This document shows, one piece after another, positions 34,460 through 42,729 of a stretch of 64,000 nt of DNA. A program made the position numbers and the translations under genes. The DNA is taken from the NCBI GenBank assembly GCA_027485645.1, contig JAIXQR010000003.1, positions 124,001-188,000 of the forward strand, given 5' to 3'. Source of the DNA: a bacterium. GTDB taxonomy: Bacteria > Armatimonadota > Fimbriimonadia > Fimbriimonadales > Fimbriimonadaceae. Every line of letters begins with the position of its first letter. Position 1 is the first letter of the stretch. The notes beneath the pieces were generated by a model. The model had not been told where the DNA came from. It did not search any database and saw nothing but the letters and a program-made list of their open reading frames with translations.

Positions 34460-34514
34460 CTAAAAACTATACATCGCCTTTCGCGCTAGAGCAGTCGGCG
34501 CTGTTCCGTGCCCG

Positions 34515-35456
34515 CTAAAGTTCCACTGGACCCAATAGCTTCCTTTCAATCGTCGCCAACGCCCGGTTGAGCGCCAAAATCGGAACCCGATAGTAATCCA
34601 GGGTCGCCTGATCTCCGTCGACCGTATACACCGTCAGATGCACGTTCGCTTCCTGCTTGCGACGCACCACGGGCCCAAAGGTGACGAACTTGCCCTCGGA
34701 TTGGAAAAACGCCACTGGATGCTGAAATGCGTAATAAAAGGCATCGTTGACCAACAAATGGTGATGCTGATCCCGCCGGTTTGTCAGGGCGTAAGCGATG
34801 GAGATTCGGGCTCCGATCCAAATGTGTGGCGGCAATGTAAGGAGTAGCGCAAAGCTCTCCCCTTCACCGGTAAAGGTGAAGTTGAACTGCACCAACCCAT
34901 CTTCTGTGGGGCTAGGTTCTGAGACCTTGATCTCCAAAAAGTGAGGTTCAAGGATGATCGGTTGCGCCGATTCTGGAGGCTCAGGACGTTCTGGTTTCAC
35001 GAGCAAAGGCAAATTTTTATCCGTCACCATCGTGCGGACCAAAGAGCTCAGCTCCTCTACTACGTCTTGGCAGTCAAGCTCAAATTGTTTAAACGTGATT
35101 GGTTCTTCGTAAGAAAAGGCGAAGAAATGAACCAAAGACTGTTCCCATCCTTTGAACTCTTGTTTCTGGAAGAAGAGTTCATGGTCAATCGAGAGAAGGC
35201 TTTCGGCCAGTTGAAGCACTGGCACAACCTCATTCACGTGGATCGGAAACGGCATCGGATGGTTCTCCTGCACGCCGAGCAGCAGGCCAATCACGTGCGC
35301 CAGATCGCAGCAGACGACGTCAGAAAAACAAACCGCGCCGTCTTTGTCCACGATCCGAAGCTCGTACTCGACCGAATTCATCTCCGGCCACGAGTCTGTG
35401 CAGAAAGCAAGGATTCGAGTCTCAAGCCTATGTTTGCTCTTAGATTTTGATGGCAT
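34515..35456 (-). CDS. Unrecognised cytoplasmic protein
   Basis: 313 residues, no signal, no membrane segment. It starts with a lysine/serine-rich tail (MPSKSKSKHR). The middle is mixed: an acidic FQKQEFKGWEQSLVHFFAFSYEEPITFKQFELDCQDVVEEL helical region, then about 25 residues of Pro/Glu-rich linker (KPERPEPPESAQP), then beta-rich residues 170-290 with LLTLPPHIWIGARISIAYAL and NDAFYYAFQHPVAFFQSEGKFVTFGPVV. No family was recognised and there are no catalytic-looking motifs. It is transcribed after the HepT-MntA pair, with a 63-base gap. Confidence 0.65.
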   Translation of the reverse strand: MPSKSKSKHRLETRILAFCTDSWPEMNSVEYELRIVDKDGAVCFSDVVCCDLAHVIGLLLGVQENHPMPFPIHVNEVVPVLQLAESLLSIDHELFFQKQEFKGWEQSLVHFFAFSYEEPITFKQFELDCQDVVEELSSLVRTMVTDKNLPLLVKPERPEPPESAQPIILEPHFLEIKVSEPSPTEDGLVQFNFTFTGEGESFALLLTLPPHIWIGARISIAYALTNRRDQHHHLLVNDAFYYAFQHPVAFFQSEGKFVTFGPVVRRKQEANVHLTVYTVDGDQATLDYYRVPILALNRALATIERKLLGPVEL

Positions 35457-35519
35457 TTATACGTGACCCAGCAAATTACGCAAGTAGTTCGAGCTCTGCA
35501 ACGCACACCGGTGCGCCGA

Positions 35520-35951
35520 TCACGTCGGGATCTGATCCGAGGTCACAGTGCGCTCCAACTCAGCTTTGATTGCTAGTAGAACGTTTTTTAGCTCGGGGAC
35601 TTTATGCTTCGTAACATCTAGCAAAATCGCTGGATCCACACCGAAGTATTCGTGGCTTAGAATATCTCGCATTCCTTTCAATCCCTTCCAATCGATGCTG
35701 GGGTGGCTCAACAGAATGCTGTTTGGCAAGGCTCGTTCTAGCTTTTTGGTCGTCTCGCCAAGGACAATGATCATCAAGATGATGCCGTCCATGGCATCGA
35801 TACTTTCTTCGCTTTGAGTGAACTCGTGCGGAGCGTTGATGTGTTGCCCCCGGCGAATGATTCGATCGGTGGCTTCCAACATTTGGTCAATCAAGCCTAA
35901 GCAGCGATCATAGACTTGGGTGCTTTCTTGATCGCTGCCCGAGCTAGACAT
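35520..35951 (-). CDS. hepT: HepT-type ribonuclease toxin (HEPN domain)
   Basis: 143 residues of helical HEPN fold. The active-site motif R-x4-H-x-Y is intact: R95-DILS-H100-E-Y102 (RDILSHEY). In known HepT-MntA systems HepT is an RNase that is neutralised when MntA adds AMP to the conserved Tyr of this motif; here Y102 is that candidate. The helix GIILMIIVLGETTKKLERAL fits the dimer core. It overlaps the mntA stop by 8 bases (translation coupled) and follows it in the expected order. A 12-residue unstructured start (MSSSGSDQESTQ) precedes the domain. Confidence 0.9.
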   Translation of the reverse strand: MSSSGSDQESTQVYDRCLGLIDQMLEATDRIIRRGQHINAPHEFTQSEESIDAMDGIILMIIVLGETTKKLERALPNSILLSHPSIDWKGLKGMRDILSHEYFGVDPAILLDVTKHKVPELKNVLLAIKAELERTVTSDQIPT

Positions 35952-36234
35952 AAATTGCTTCTCTACTCAACTGAGCTTTGAACCTCGGGCGAAGGAAGTC
36001 ATGATCCTGAACGAGGTCTACATTGGTTCCGAGTGCTTCGATTAGGTCTGCGCGCAAGTAGGCCAGCCGAAAAATGTCCGGTTGTTGCATCCCAACAACA
36101 ACGTCCACATCGCTAGACGCGTCGGCCTCATCCCGTGCGACCGATCCGAACACACCAATTTTGGTGAGCCCATACTCTGCGACCCAAAGGTCCTTGTGCT
36201 CCGCCAATATGCGCAGTGCCTGTTCGCGTCTCAC
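35944..36234 (-). CDS. mntA: MntA-type minimal nucleotidyltransferase antitoxin
   Basis: 96 residues. It has a perfect GSX10DXD motif: G30-S31, ten residues, D42-V-D44 (GSVARDEADASSDVDVVVG), which binds metal and ATP. The third catalytic Asp is in NVDLVQ (D about 73). MntA AMPylates the HepT toxin using ATP and thereby inactivates it. It is the first gene of the pair, in the order reported for HepT-MntA modules. Both catalytic sets are intact, so the module should be functional. Confidence 0.92.
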   Translation of the reverse strand: MRREQALRILAEHKDLWVAEYGLTKIGVFGSVARDEADASSDVDVVVGMQQPDIFRLAYLRADLIEALGTNVDLVQDHDFLRPRFKAQLSREAIYV

Positions 36235-36390
36235 TTACATATTGTGCCGCGATTCGGTCGAAACCGGAAGTAAATTCGCCCAAATCCCTGGTTGACAAAC
36301 CCGGTTCTCGGGCCCTTTAGAAGTGTGCAACAAAACTCCAAACAACCCGATCCGCAGAAATTTATGTTTCGCGCCTAAGGCGGGAACATT

Positions 36391-36416
36391 AAATAATAAA
36401 TTTTCGGCCCCCGAAA
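36391..36416 (-). terminator. Likely terminator after the acyl-CoA synthetase gene
   Basis: A 6-bp stem TTTCGG/CCGAAA (36402-36407 with 36411-36416, loop CCC on the plus strand) begins directly after the stop codon and is followed on the minus strand by an A/U-rich ATTTATTATTT stretch. The stem is short but the layout fits an intrinsic terminator. A further CGCC-TAA-GGCG hairpin lies at about 36372-36382. Confidence 0.45.
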
Positions 36417-38165
36417 TCACACGTCCAGCGACTTCAGAATCTCCGCATACTTCTCTCTCACGAACTTGCGTTTGACCTTGAAGGTCGGCGTTAGCTCGCC
36501 GGAATCGAGGGTGAAGGCGTGGGGGAGGATGGCGAAGCGTTTGACCGCTTCGAAGTTCGCGCCAACCTTGTTGTAGCGGTCGATCTCCGATTTCACGAGC
36601 TTGCGGGCGCTTTCGTTGGTGGTCAGGTCGGCGTTCTCGGGGAGCTCCAGCGCTTCCCGAATCCGGTCGGCGGCAGGAACGATGAGGGCAACGCAGTACT
36701 CCATTCCGTCGCCAAAAACAACCGCCTCTTGGATCAGCGGACTCTGCTTCAGGCGGTTCTCAATTGGCTGGGGCGCGACGTTCTTCCCGTTGCCCAGGAC
36801 CAAGATGTCCTTCTTCCGGTCGGTGATCTTGAGGTGGACCCCTTCGTATTCGCCGATGTCGCCGGTGTGGAACCAGCCATCGGCGTCGATCACTTTCGCC
36901 GTCTCCTCGGGAAGGTTGTAGTAGCCCAGCATCAGCGTTGTGCCGCGCAACAAGATCTCGCCGTCTTCGGCCAACTTGACCTCAATATCAAGCGGCTCAC
37001 CGACGGTCCAGTACTTGTTGCGATCTGGCCGGTTGACAATGCTGGCCCCGGCGGTTTCCGTCAGGCCATAGCCCTGAATAACGGTAAGCCCAAGCGCCAT
37101 GTAAAACTCCGCCACATGCGGAGGCAAAGCCGCCCCGCCGCTCACGAAGTAGCGCATCCGCCCCCCGGTTCGGGCTCGAACTTTCTCCATGACAATCTTG
37201 TCGAGAAGGTTCGCAAAAGGCGCAAACTCGCCTTTCGCCCGCTTCACGCCCTGAGCAAAGGCGAAGTGAAACAGCTTCTGCTTCAGTGGCGAAGACTTCT
37301 TGACTGAATCGGTAACTCGGTCGAAAAACGATTCCAGGAACCGCGGAACGCAGAGCATGACGGTCGGCTGAACCTTCATCATGTCGTTGCCAATCGAAGC
37401 CAGATTTTTGGCGTAAGCGACGGTGCCCCCGGTCCCGATCGGCAGAAATTGTCCGGCAACCCGCTCATAAACGTGGCTCATCGGGAGGAACGAGAAAAAG
37501 ATATCTCCTGGCCCAAGGTTGATCTCTTTCGGAACCACGTCGATGACATGAATAGCCGCTCGATGCGGCAACATGACCCCCTTGGGGTGCCCGGTCGTCC
37601 CGCTGGTGTAAATCAGCGTGCAAACATCATCCGGTTCGACCGCGTCGATTGCCTCGTTCCACTCCGCCAGGCTCAGGTTGTGGTGCGCCGACATCTGTAT
37701 CAGCGACCCTTCGCCCTTCAGCGGCATCGTAGGGAAATCTGGAATCCGCCGCGCCATTTCCTCGGTCCCGGTAATGGTCAACTTTGCCCCGGCATCCTGC
37801 AAAATCTGCGCGGCCTGATCTCCCGGAAGACTGGAATAAACCGGAACAAGAATCACGCCCAGGCACTGACAAGCCCAATCCAGCTGCCCCCACTCCGCGC
37901 AGTTCTCGCTAAACAGCCCAAGCCGGTCGCCCTTCTGGAAACCCAGAAACTTCAGCGTTCCGCCGATCTGCCGAACCCGCTCGCCAATCTGCGCAAAGGT
38001 GATGGAACTAAAGTCGCCGTTACCCTTCTCCGGCGGAACCATCATGGCAACCTTGTCCGGAATCTCTTTGACCCGTTGACGAAGGACGTCGCCGAGAGAT
38101 CGTGCCGAAGGCGTCGTTGCTGGCATGTTAAGAGGCATTTTGTCCGAATCTACGAGGTTTTGCAT
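36417..38165 (-). CDS. Long-chain fatty-acid-CoA ligase (AMP-forming acyl-CoA synthetase)
   Basis: 582 residues, in the range of long-chain acyl-CoA synthetases (FadD15/ACSL-like). It activates fatty acids with ATP and CoA. It shows the AMP-binding P-loop IYTSGTTGHPKGVMLPHRA, the MSHVYERV linker/gate region, the A5-like FVSGGAALPPHVAEF and IQGYGLTETAGASIV, then ADGWFHTGDIGEYEG, ITDRKKDILVLGNGKNVAP (L-motif/Lys-type hinge) and a C-terminal LDSGELTPTFKVKRKFVREKY. There is no signal peptide. Its start overlaps the stop of a small upstream ORF (TGATG). The stand-alone type suggests a role in membrane-lipid or storage-lipid metabolism. Confidence 0.94.
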   Translation of the reverse strand: MQNLVDSDKMPLNMPATTPSARSLGDVLRQRVKEIPDKVAMMVPPEKGNGDFSSITFAQIGERVRQIGGTLKFLGFQKGDRLGLFSENCAEWGQLDWACQCLGVILVPVYSSLPGDQAAQILQDAGAKLTITGTEEMARRIPDFPTMPLKGEGSLIQMSAHHNLSLAEWNEAIDAVEPDDVCTLIYTSGTTGHPKGVMLPHRAAIHVIDVVPKEINLGPGDIFFSFLPMSHVYERVAGQFLPIGTGGTVAYAKNLASIGNDMMKVQPTVMLCVPRFLESFFDRVTDSVKKSSPLKQKLFHFAFAQGVKRAKGEFAPFANLLDKIVMEKVRARTGGRMRYFVSGGAALPPHVAEFYMALGLTVIQGYGLTETAGASIVNRPDRNKYWTVGEPLDIEVKLAEDGEILLRGTTLMLGYYNLPEETAKVIDADGWFHTGDIGEYEGVHLKITDRKKDILVLGNGKNVAPQPIENRLKQSPLIQEAVVFGDGMEYCVALIVPAADRIREALELPENADLTTNESARKLVKSEIDRYNKVGANFEAVKRFAILPHAFTLDSGELTPTFKVKRKFVREKYAEILKSLDV

Positions 38166-38290
38166 CAGGATGAAAGGCCGCGGTTGAACTCATCGCGGAG
38201 ATACAAGAAGAAATCCACCACAGATCCACACGTCATCAAGAAGTCTAGGACAAAGCAAAGACCCTTGAAAGCGACGAAGATCAGCTCCAT
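38165..38290 (-). CDS. Small hydrophobic protein upstream of the acyl-CoA synthetase
   Basis: 41 residues: MELIFVAFKGLCFVLDFL... with hydrophobic residues about 3-28 and a charged end (YLRDEFNRG). It is probably a single-span membrane peptide. ATG 38290 is favoured because GAGGG sits about 5 bases upstream; the open frame continues upstream to a TTG at 38374. The stop TGA overlaps the ATG of the acyl-CoA synthetase, a typical coupled arrangement, which argues that this small frame is real. The function is unknown. Confidence 0.45.
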   Translation of the reverse strand: MELIFVAFKGLCFVLDFLMTCGSVVDFFLYLRDEFNRGLSS

Positions 38291-38432
38291 CGGTCCCTCT
38301 TTCGCCGCCGAAACGTCGGCCAGCTCATATTCGAGAACCACCAGATAATCCCGTCCAAGCTCCACTCGTGCCAATCCACAAGAGTGATTCTCGTCTAGCT
38401 ATCACCTCAAACCGTGCCCGGTCGGAAACAAT

Positions 38433-38768
38433 TCAGACCTTCCGAACTGCGTCAGGGAAATCTCGATAAAGCGCAGACTTGAAGTTGACAACCTTCGAGA
38501 ACACCGCCGCATGCAGCGACTCCACCGGGTCCTCTCGCGTCGCGGCCGAGTAGAAGGCCTCGTCGAGCTGAGCGAGATTGTTCACCGAGATTCGGATATG
38601 GAACTCCGCAAGGCAAGGCGGCGCAAACCCGAACTTCCTCCGCGCAATGCGGTACTCGGCAATCTGCCCCGCGTCCACAAAGTTGCCCAAGAAGGCCTGT
38701 ACGGCCGCAACGAAGTCGAGGTCCTTCACCCCAGGAGCCAGATCGACCCAGATGTCGTAATGATCCAT
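38433..38768 (-). CDS. DUF6614-family protein
   Basis: 111 residues. The pattern MDHYDIWVDLAPGVKDLDFV..FL, then IAEYRIARRKFGFAPPCLAEFHIRI, NNLAQLDEAFYSAATREDPVESLHAAVFSKV, and ALYRDFPDAVR at the end is what I recall for the DUF6614 family, whose members are about this size. The fold should be a dimeric alpha/beta-barrel (ferredoxin-like). No substrate known. It lies 61 bases upstream of alaS on the opposite strand, so the two have divergent promoters in a very short gap. Confidence 0.8.
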   Translation of the reverse strand: MDHYDIWVDLAPGVKDLDFVAAVQAFLGNFVDAGQIAEYRIARRKFGFAPPCLAEFHIRISVNNLAQLDEAFYSAATREDPVESLHAAVFSKVVNFKSALYRDFPDAVRKV

Positions 38769-38829
38769 GCCATACCGTACCGTGTAGAGTTCACCGATTC
38801 AGGAGCACTCCGGTACCCTTTTGGGCAAT

Positions 38830-41502
38830 ATGACCGTTCGAGAGTTGCGCGACAAGTACGTGGGATTTTTTGAATCCAAGGGGCACACTCGCTACCCAAG
38901 CGGGTCGCTCATTCCGTACGACGTCACCGGGCGGTTGGACGAGAGTTTGCTCTTCAACGGCGCCGGAATGATCCAGTTCAAGCCGTATTTCCGTGGCGTC
39001 GCGCAACCATCGAACAAGCGTTTGACAACGGTTCAGAAGTGTGTCCGAACCGGAGACATCGACGAGGTCGGCGATGCCACCCACCTCACCTTCTTCGAGA
39101 TGCTCGGCAACTTCTCGTTTGGTGACTACTTCAAAGTCGAAGCGATCAAGTTTAGCTGGGAATTCCTAACGTCTTCGGAATGGCTGAACCTTGATCCGAA
39201 TCGCCTCAGCTTTACCGTTTTCGAGATTGACGACGAGGCGGAGTCGACCTGGAAGGAGTGCGGCGCGCAGCACGTCTTCCGGCTTGGCGAGGACACCAAC
39301 TACTGGCCAGCGGGGGCGTTCTCAAACGGACCTCCCGGACCATGCGGCCCGAACAGCGAAATGTTCTACTGGGTCCCGGCAGATGAGCCGGCCCCGCAGC
39401 AGCCGTACTCAGTTGAGGAGTGGCTCCGCGATGAATCCGCCGGTAAATGGGTGGAGATTTGGAACGACGTTTTCATCACCTACGAATGGCAGGGTGATCA
39501 GAACCCGTCGGGCAAGGGATACACAAAAACCGGCATGCCGGAGCTGCCTTTCCGAAGCATCGATACTGGCATGGGCCTCGAACGAACGGCGTTTGTGCTT
39601 GGTGGCTATCGAACGGTTTATGACACCGATGCTTTTGCACCGATCTTTGTTCGCATTGCTGGGGCGCAAAAGGTCGTTGCGGCACCGTCGCCCGAAGTGA
39701 CCGCCGCAAAGCGCATCATCGCGGACCACATTCGGACCGCGACATTCTGCATTGCCGACGGGATTCTGCCGGCAAACAATGGCCGCGGTTACGTTCTTCG
39801 GCGCTTGATTCGACGGGCCATCCTCAAGGGAGAGCGCGTTCTTGGAATCAAGGAGGCATTCATGGCGGAGATGTACGAAGGCGTCGTCGAGGCCATGGGA
39901 TCGGCATATGCCGAGATTGTTGAGCGTCGAGATGTGATCGTTGAGACCCTTCGGAATGAGGAAGCGCTGTTCCGGCGAACCTTGGCGACCGGTGTTGAAC
40001 TGCTGAATGAAGCCCTCGAGGGGTCAGGTTCCGTTTTGGTTGGCGACATGGCATTTAAGCTCTACGACACCTTTGGGTTCCCGCTGGAAGTGACCCAAGA
40101 GCTTTGCGCCGAGCGAGGCGTCGAGGTCGATTTGCCGGGCTATGAAGCGGCGATGAAGGAAGCTCAGGAGCGGTCACGTGGAGCGCAGAACTTGGAATCC
40201 GTTTACGGCGGCGTCACCGCGTCGGCAGATATTGCCTTACCAGACGCCCCGGCGGAGACGACCTTCTTGGGTTACCAGTCGGTTGAATCGATGGCACGCA
40301 TCGTTCGACAGCGAACCGCCAAGGGACGAGTCAGCGTGGCTTTGGACCGAACGCCGTTCTATGCCGAGTCCGGTGGTCAAACGGGAGACACGGGTTGGCT
40401 AGAAACACCCAATGGTGAGTTCACGGTTCGGAACACCACAAAGAGCGAAGGGACTTTTTGGCACGAACTCGAACTTGATCCAGCCGAAGCGCCGCGATTG
40501 CTCGGGGAGCAGGCGCGGGCGATGGTGGATGCAGATCGACGCCGACGGATTCAGCGGAACCACACTGCGACGCACTTGTTGCAGGCGGCGCTACGCGATA
40601 CGATCGGAGCACATGTAACACAGGCCGGATCGTCGGTTGGGCCAGATAGTCTGCGGTTTGACTTCACGCACGGCAAGGCAATGACCGAAGCGGAAATTGC
40701 CACGATCGAAGAAATCGTGAACCGGGAGCTGCTGCGAAACACAGACGTGGTTACGTACGCGGACTTGCCGATTGGCGAGGCCAAGGCGAAGGGCGCGATG
40801 GCGCTGTTCGGTGAGAAGTACGGCGACAAGGTCCGCATGGTTGAGATCGGCGACTTCAGCCGGGAGCTTTGCGGCGGCATTCACGTTCGAACTACCGGCG
40901 AAATCGGACAGTTCCGCATCGTAAGCGAAGCCAGCGCCGCAAGCGGCATCCGCCGAATCGAAGCGATTACGGGCGAAAGCGCTCTGGAGCGAGCCCGAGA
41001 GGACGCGCAGAAGCTGAAAGAAGCGGCGGCCATGCTGAAGGTCCAGGCCAAGGAGCTGTTGCCGGGAATCGAGCGGGCACTAGACCAGCTGAAGCAAGAG
41101 CGAAAGCGGCGAGAGCAAGCCGAGCTCGCCCAGCTGCAAGGCGGCGAAGATACGGCGTCAACGGTTGAGATTGGCGGCATAGTCCTCTGGCGCAAGAACT
41201 TGGGAGATATTGATCCCAAGATGGTGAACACCCTTGTTGATAACGAGGCGGCCGGAAAGCCAAATCAGGTGACTCTCGCCGCGATTTCCACGCCGGAGAA
41301 GGTGATGTTTGTTTGTCGTGTTGGAGCAGAGGCGATTACTAAAGGTGCCCACGCGGGCAACCTGATCAAAGGCGTCGCGGCGATCGCAGGTGGTGGCGGC
41401 GGCGGAAAGGCCGAGTACGCCTCTGCCGGCGGCAAAGATCCGAGCAAGGCGGAGGAAGCACTCGCGGCGGCAGAAGAACTACTTCGTGCGGCGGTTAGCT
41501 GA
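38830..41502 (+). CDS. alaS: Alanine-tRNA ligase
   Basis: 890 residues, normal AlaRS length. It attaches Ala to tRNA-Ala. In order: the class II catalytic core (MTVRELRDKYVGFFESKGH with the motif 1 region, TFFEMLGNFSFGDYFK, and EMFYWVPAD), the tRNA-recognition region, the editing domain (NHTATHLL with two metal-binding His at about 577-581, and CGGIHV with Cys and His at about 680), and the C-terminal DHHA1 oligomerisation part with a glycine run (AGGGGGGKA, AGGKDPSKAEEALAAAEE). An in-frame TTG at 38821 would add three residues; the ATG is preferred. No T-box leader is visible. Confidence 0.97.
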   Translation: MTVRELRDKYVGFFESKGHTRYPSGSLIPYDVTGRLDESLLFNGAGMIQFKPYFRGVAQPSNKRLTTVQKCVRTGDIDEVGDATHLTFFEMLGNFSFGDYFKVEAIKFSWEFLTSSEWLNLDPNRLSFTVFEIDDEAESTWKECGAQHVFRLGEDTNYWPAGAFSNGPPGPCGPNSEMFYWVPADEPAPQQPYSVEEWLRDESAGKWVEIWNDVFITYEWQGDQNPSGKGYTKTGMPELPFRSIDTGMGLERTAFVLGGYRTVYDTDAFAPIFVRIAGAQKVVAAPSPEVTAAKRIIADHIRTATFCIADGILPANNGRGYVLRRLIRRAILKGERVLGIKEAFMAEMYEGVVEAMGSAYAEIVERRDVIVETLRNEEALFRRTLATGVELLNEALEGSGSVLVGDMAFKLYDTFGFPLEVTQELCAERGVEVDLPGYEAAMKEAQERSRGAQNLESVYGGVTASADIALPDAPAETTFLGYQSVESMARIVRQRTAKGRVSVALDRTPFYAESGGQTGDTGWLETPNGEFTVRNTTKSEGTFWHELELDPAEAPRLLGEQARAMVDADRRRRIQRNHTATHLLQAALRDTIGAHVTQAGSSVGPDSLRFDFTHGKAMTEAEIATIEEIVNRELLRNTDVVTYADLPIGEAKAKGAMALFGEKYGDKVRMVEIGDFSRELCGGIHVRTTGEIGQFRIVSEASAASGIRRIEAITGESALERAREDAQKLKEAAAMLKVQAKELLPGIERALDQLKQERKRREQAELAQLQGGEDTASTVEIGGIVLWRKNLGDIDPKMVNTLVDNEAAGKPNQVTLAAISTPEKVMFVCRVGAEAITKGAHAGNLIKGVAAIAGGGGGGKAEYASAGGKDPSKAEEALAAAEELLRAAVS

Positions 41503-41703
41503 ACGGGACGCGAAAACTGCCTTGGCAGACAACGCGGCTCCGCAGAGGCAGATGCCAGCCATGCTGATGCCGGGCTCTCGGTACCGCTGAGCAAAAAATA
41601 CGGAGACACCGAAACTGAGGCCGAAGATGATACAGCCGGCTAGTCCCGCCAAGAGCAAATCCTGGCGATCTCTCCGGCTAGTAAATGAGTCGTCGCCTTC
41701 CAC
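41479..41703 (-). CDS. Small two-span membrane protein
   Basis: 74 residues starting with GTG. Two hydrophobic segments (about 16-36 and 44-63) are joined by a short QRYREPG turn, with positively charged ends (SRRDRQD and SRSANRRTK), the layout of a hairpin membrane protein. It overlaps the alaS 3' end by 24 bases in convergent orientation. There is no family identification. It may instead be an accidental frame, but the amino-acid pattern is better than expected by chance. Confidence 0.5.
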   Translation of the reverse strand: MEGDDSFTSRRDRQDLLLAGLAGCIIFGLSFGVSVFFAQRYREPGISMAGICLCGAALSAKAVFASRSANRRTK

Positions 41704-41710
41704 TATTTGA

Positions 41711-41732
41711 CCTAACCAACTTTGCGGTTAGG
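41711..41732. repeat. 7-bp inverted repeat between two divergent starts
   Basis: CCTAACC (41711-41717) and GGTTAGG (41726-41732) with an 8-base spacer occupy the 52-base gap between the divergent starts of the small membrane gene and the next gene. The symmetry suits an operator or a weak hairpin; no U-tract follows on either strand. Confidence 0.45.
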
Positions 41733-41755
41733 CTGGTTCCGGGCAATAATCTTCC

Positions 41756-42694
41756 ATGCGTCTACTTCCGATCCTTGCCGGAATTCTTGTCGTAGCTTCG
41801 GCCCAAGCCCAGATTGATGTTGCGGCGGCACTTCGCGAACCAGCGAAGGTGGTTTCGGTAAAGGACTTGCCAGACAACCTTCGGGGCGTCACGATTGGCT
41901 CCACGGCGGATTCCTTTAGTCCCTTCATGCTGATGGGAATGCGCAGCGGTAGCTCCGATCCGAGCGGAAAGGCGATGTTCGAACTACTCGGCACGGTCCT
42001 CGTCGACCCGGACGTGTTTGCCGCTGGTCTGGCATCAAAGGGAACGATCAAGGGCTACACGCTCGACCTCTTGCTGATGATGAATTCGGAGGACTCTAAG
42101 CCGCCAAAGCTCGTTTTTAGCGAGCTTTATATCAACCTGGCGGCGGTCAGCGTGTGGACCCCACGGCCCACGGTTACGAAGGAAAGCATTCTTAAGCTGG
42201 AAGCGCTGATGACGCCAAAAGTTGACGCTGGCGACAGTGCTCCGATTGCCCCAGAAGCCCAGGACGATCCCACGGGAAAGGACGCACCCGCACAGATGAA
42301 TGACCAGGCAAGACCCGCCTCGGCGAAAACAGAGCGACTCAACAACGCAAAAATGGTCGGGCTCGCGCTGATGATGTACATGTCAGATCACGATGACTTC
42401 TTCCCGAAAGCCGATTCCTCGGCCAAGGCGAAAGATCTCGTAATGCCGTATTTGAAGAATGCGGCAGTTTGGGACACGAGCAGTCCGTCGAGACTTTTGT
42501 ACAACACGGCTTTGTCGAACAAGTCTCAACCGATGATCGAAAATCCTGCCGACACGATCATGCTTTGGGAAGAGAATTCCGGATTGGGCGTGCGGACGGT
42601 GGTCTATACGGACGGGCACGCGAAGTTCCTGACCCCGGCCCAGTGGGCAGCGGCTTGGAAGCAGGAACTCGCCCGGCGAAAGAAGCAAAAGTAA
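41756..42694 (+). CDS. Exported protein with pseudopilin-like (DUF1559/TDG-H) C-terminal domain
   Basis: 312 residues with a signal peptide (MRLLPILAGILVVASAQA). The first 140 mature residues form an unknown mixed domain (VVSVKDLPDNLRGVTIG, a YTLDLLLMMNS strand). The linker is acidic and Pro-rich (about 160-200). Residues about 200-300 match the globular head of DUF1559-type prepilins: NNAKMVGLALMMYMSDHDDFFPKADS, NPADTIMLWEENS and the final VVYTDGHAKFLTPAQW motif. The usual N-terminal prepilin methylation segment is absent, so this is a secreted, non-pilin use of the head. Such heads are abundant in Armatimonadetes and Planctomycetes. Confidence 0.8.
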   Translation: MRLLPILAGILVVASAQAQIDVAAALREPAKVVSVKDLPDNLRGVTIGSTADSFSPFMLMGMRSGSSDPSGKAMFELLGTVLVDPDVFAAGLASKGTIKGYTLDLLLMMNSEDSKPPKLVFSELYINLAAVSVWTPRPTVTKESILKLEALMTPKVDAGDSAPIAPEAQDDPTGKDAPAQMNDQARPASAKTERLNNAKMVGLALMMYMSDHDDFFPKADSSAKAKDLVMPYLKNAAVWDTSSPSRLLYNTALSNKSQPMIENPADTIMLWEENSGLGVRTVVYTDGHAKFLTPAQWAAAWKQELARRKKQK

Positions 42695-42729
42695 GTTCGC
42701 CATACCCCAGCATCTGATATCCTGAGCGC

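Noticed and set aside
37449-38348. 299-codon open frame on the plus strand
   Set aside because: Antisense to the acyl-CoA synthetase; rich in Arg, Gln and His as expected of a shadow frame.
38769-38829. T-box leader before alaS
   Set aside because: The gap is only 61 bases and lacks the T-box sequence and terminator.
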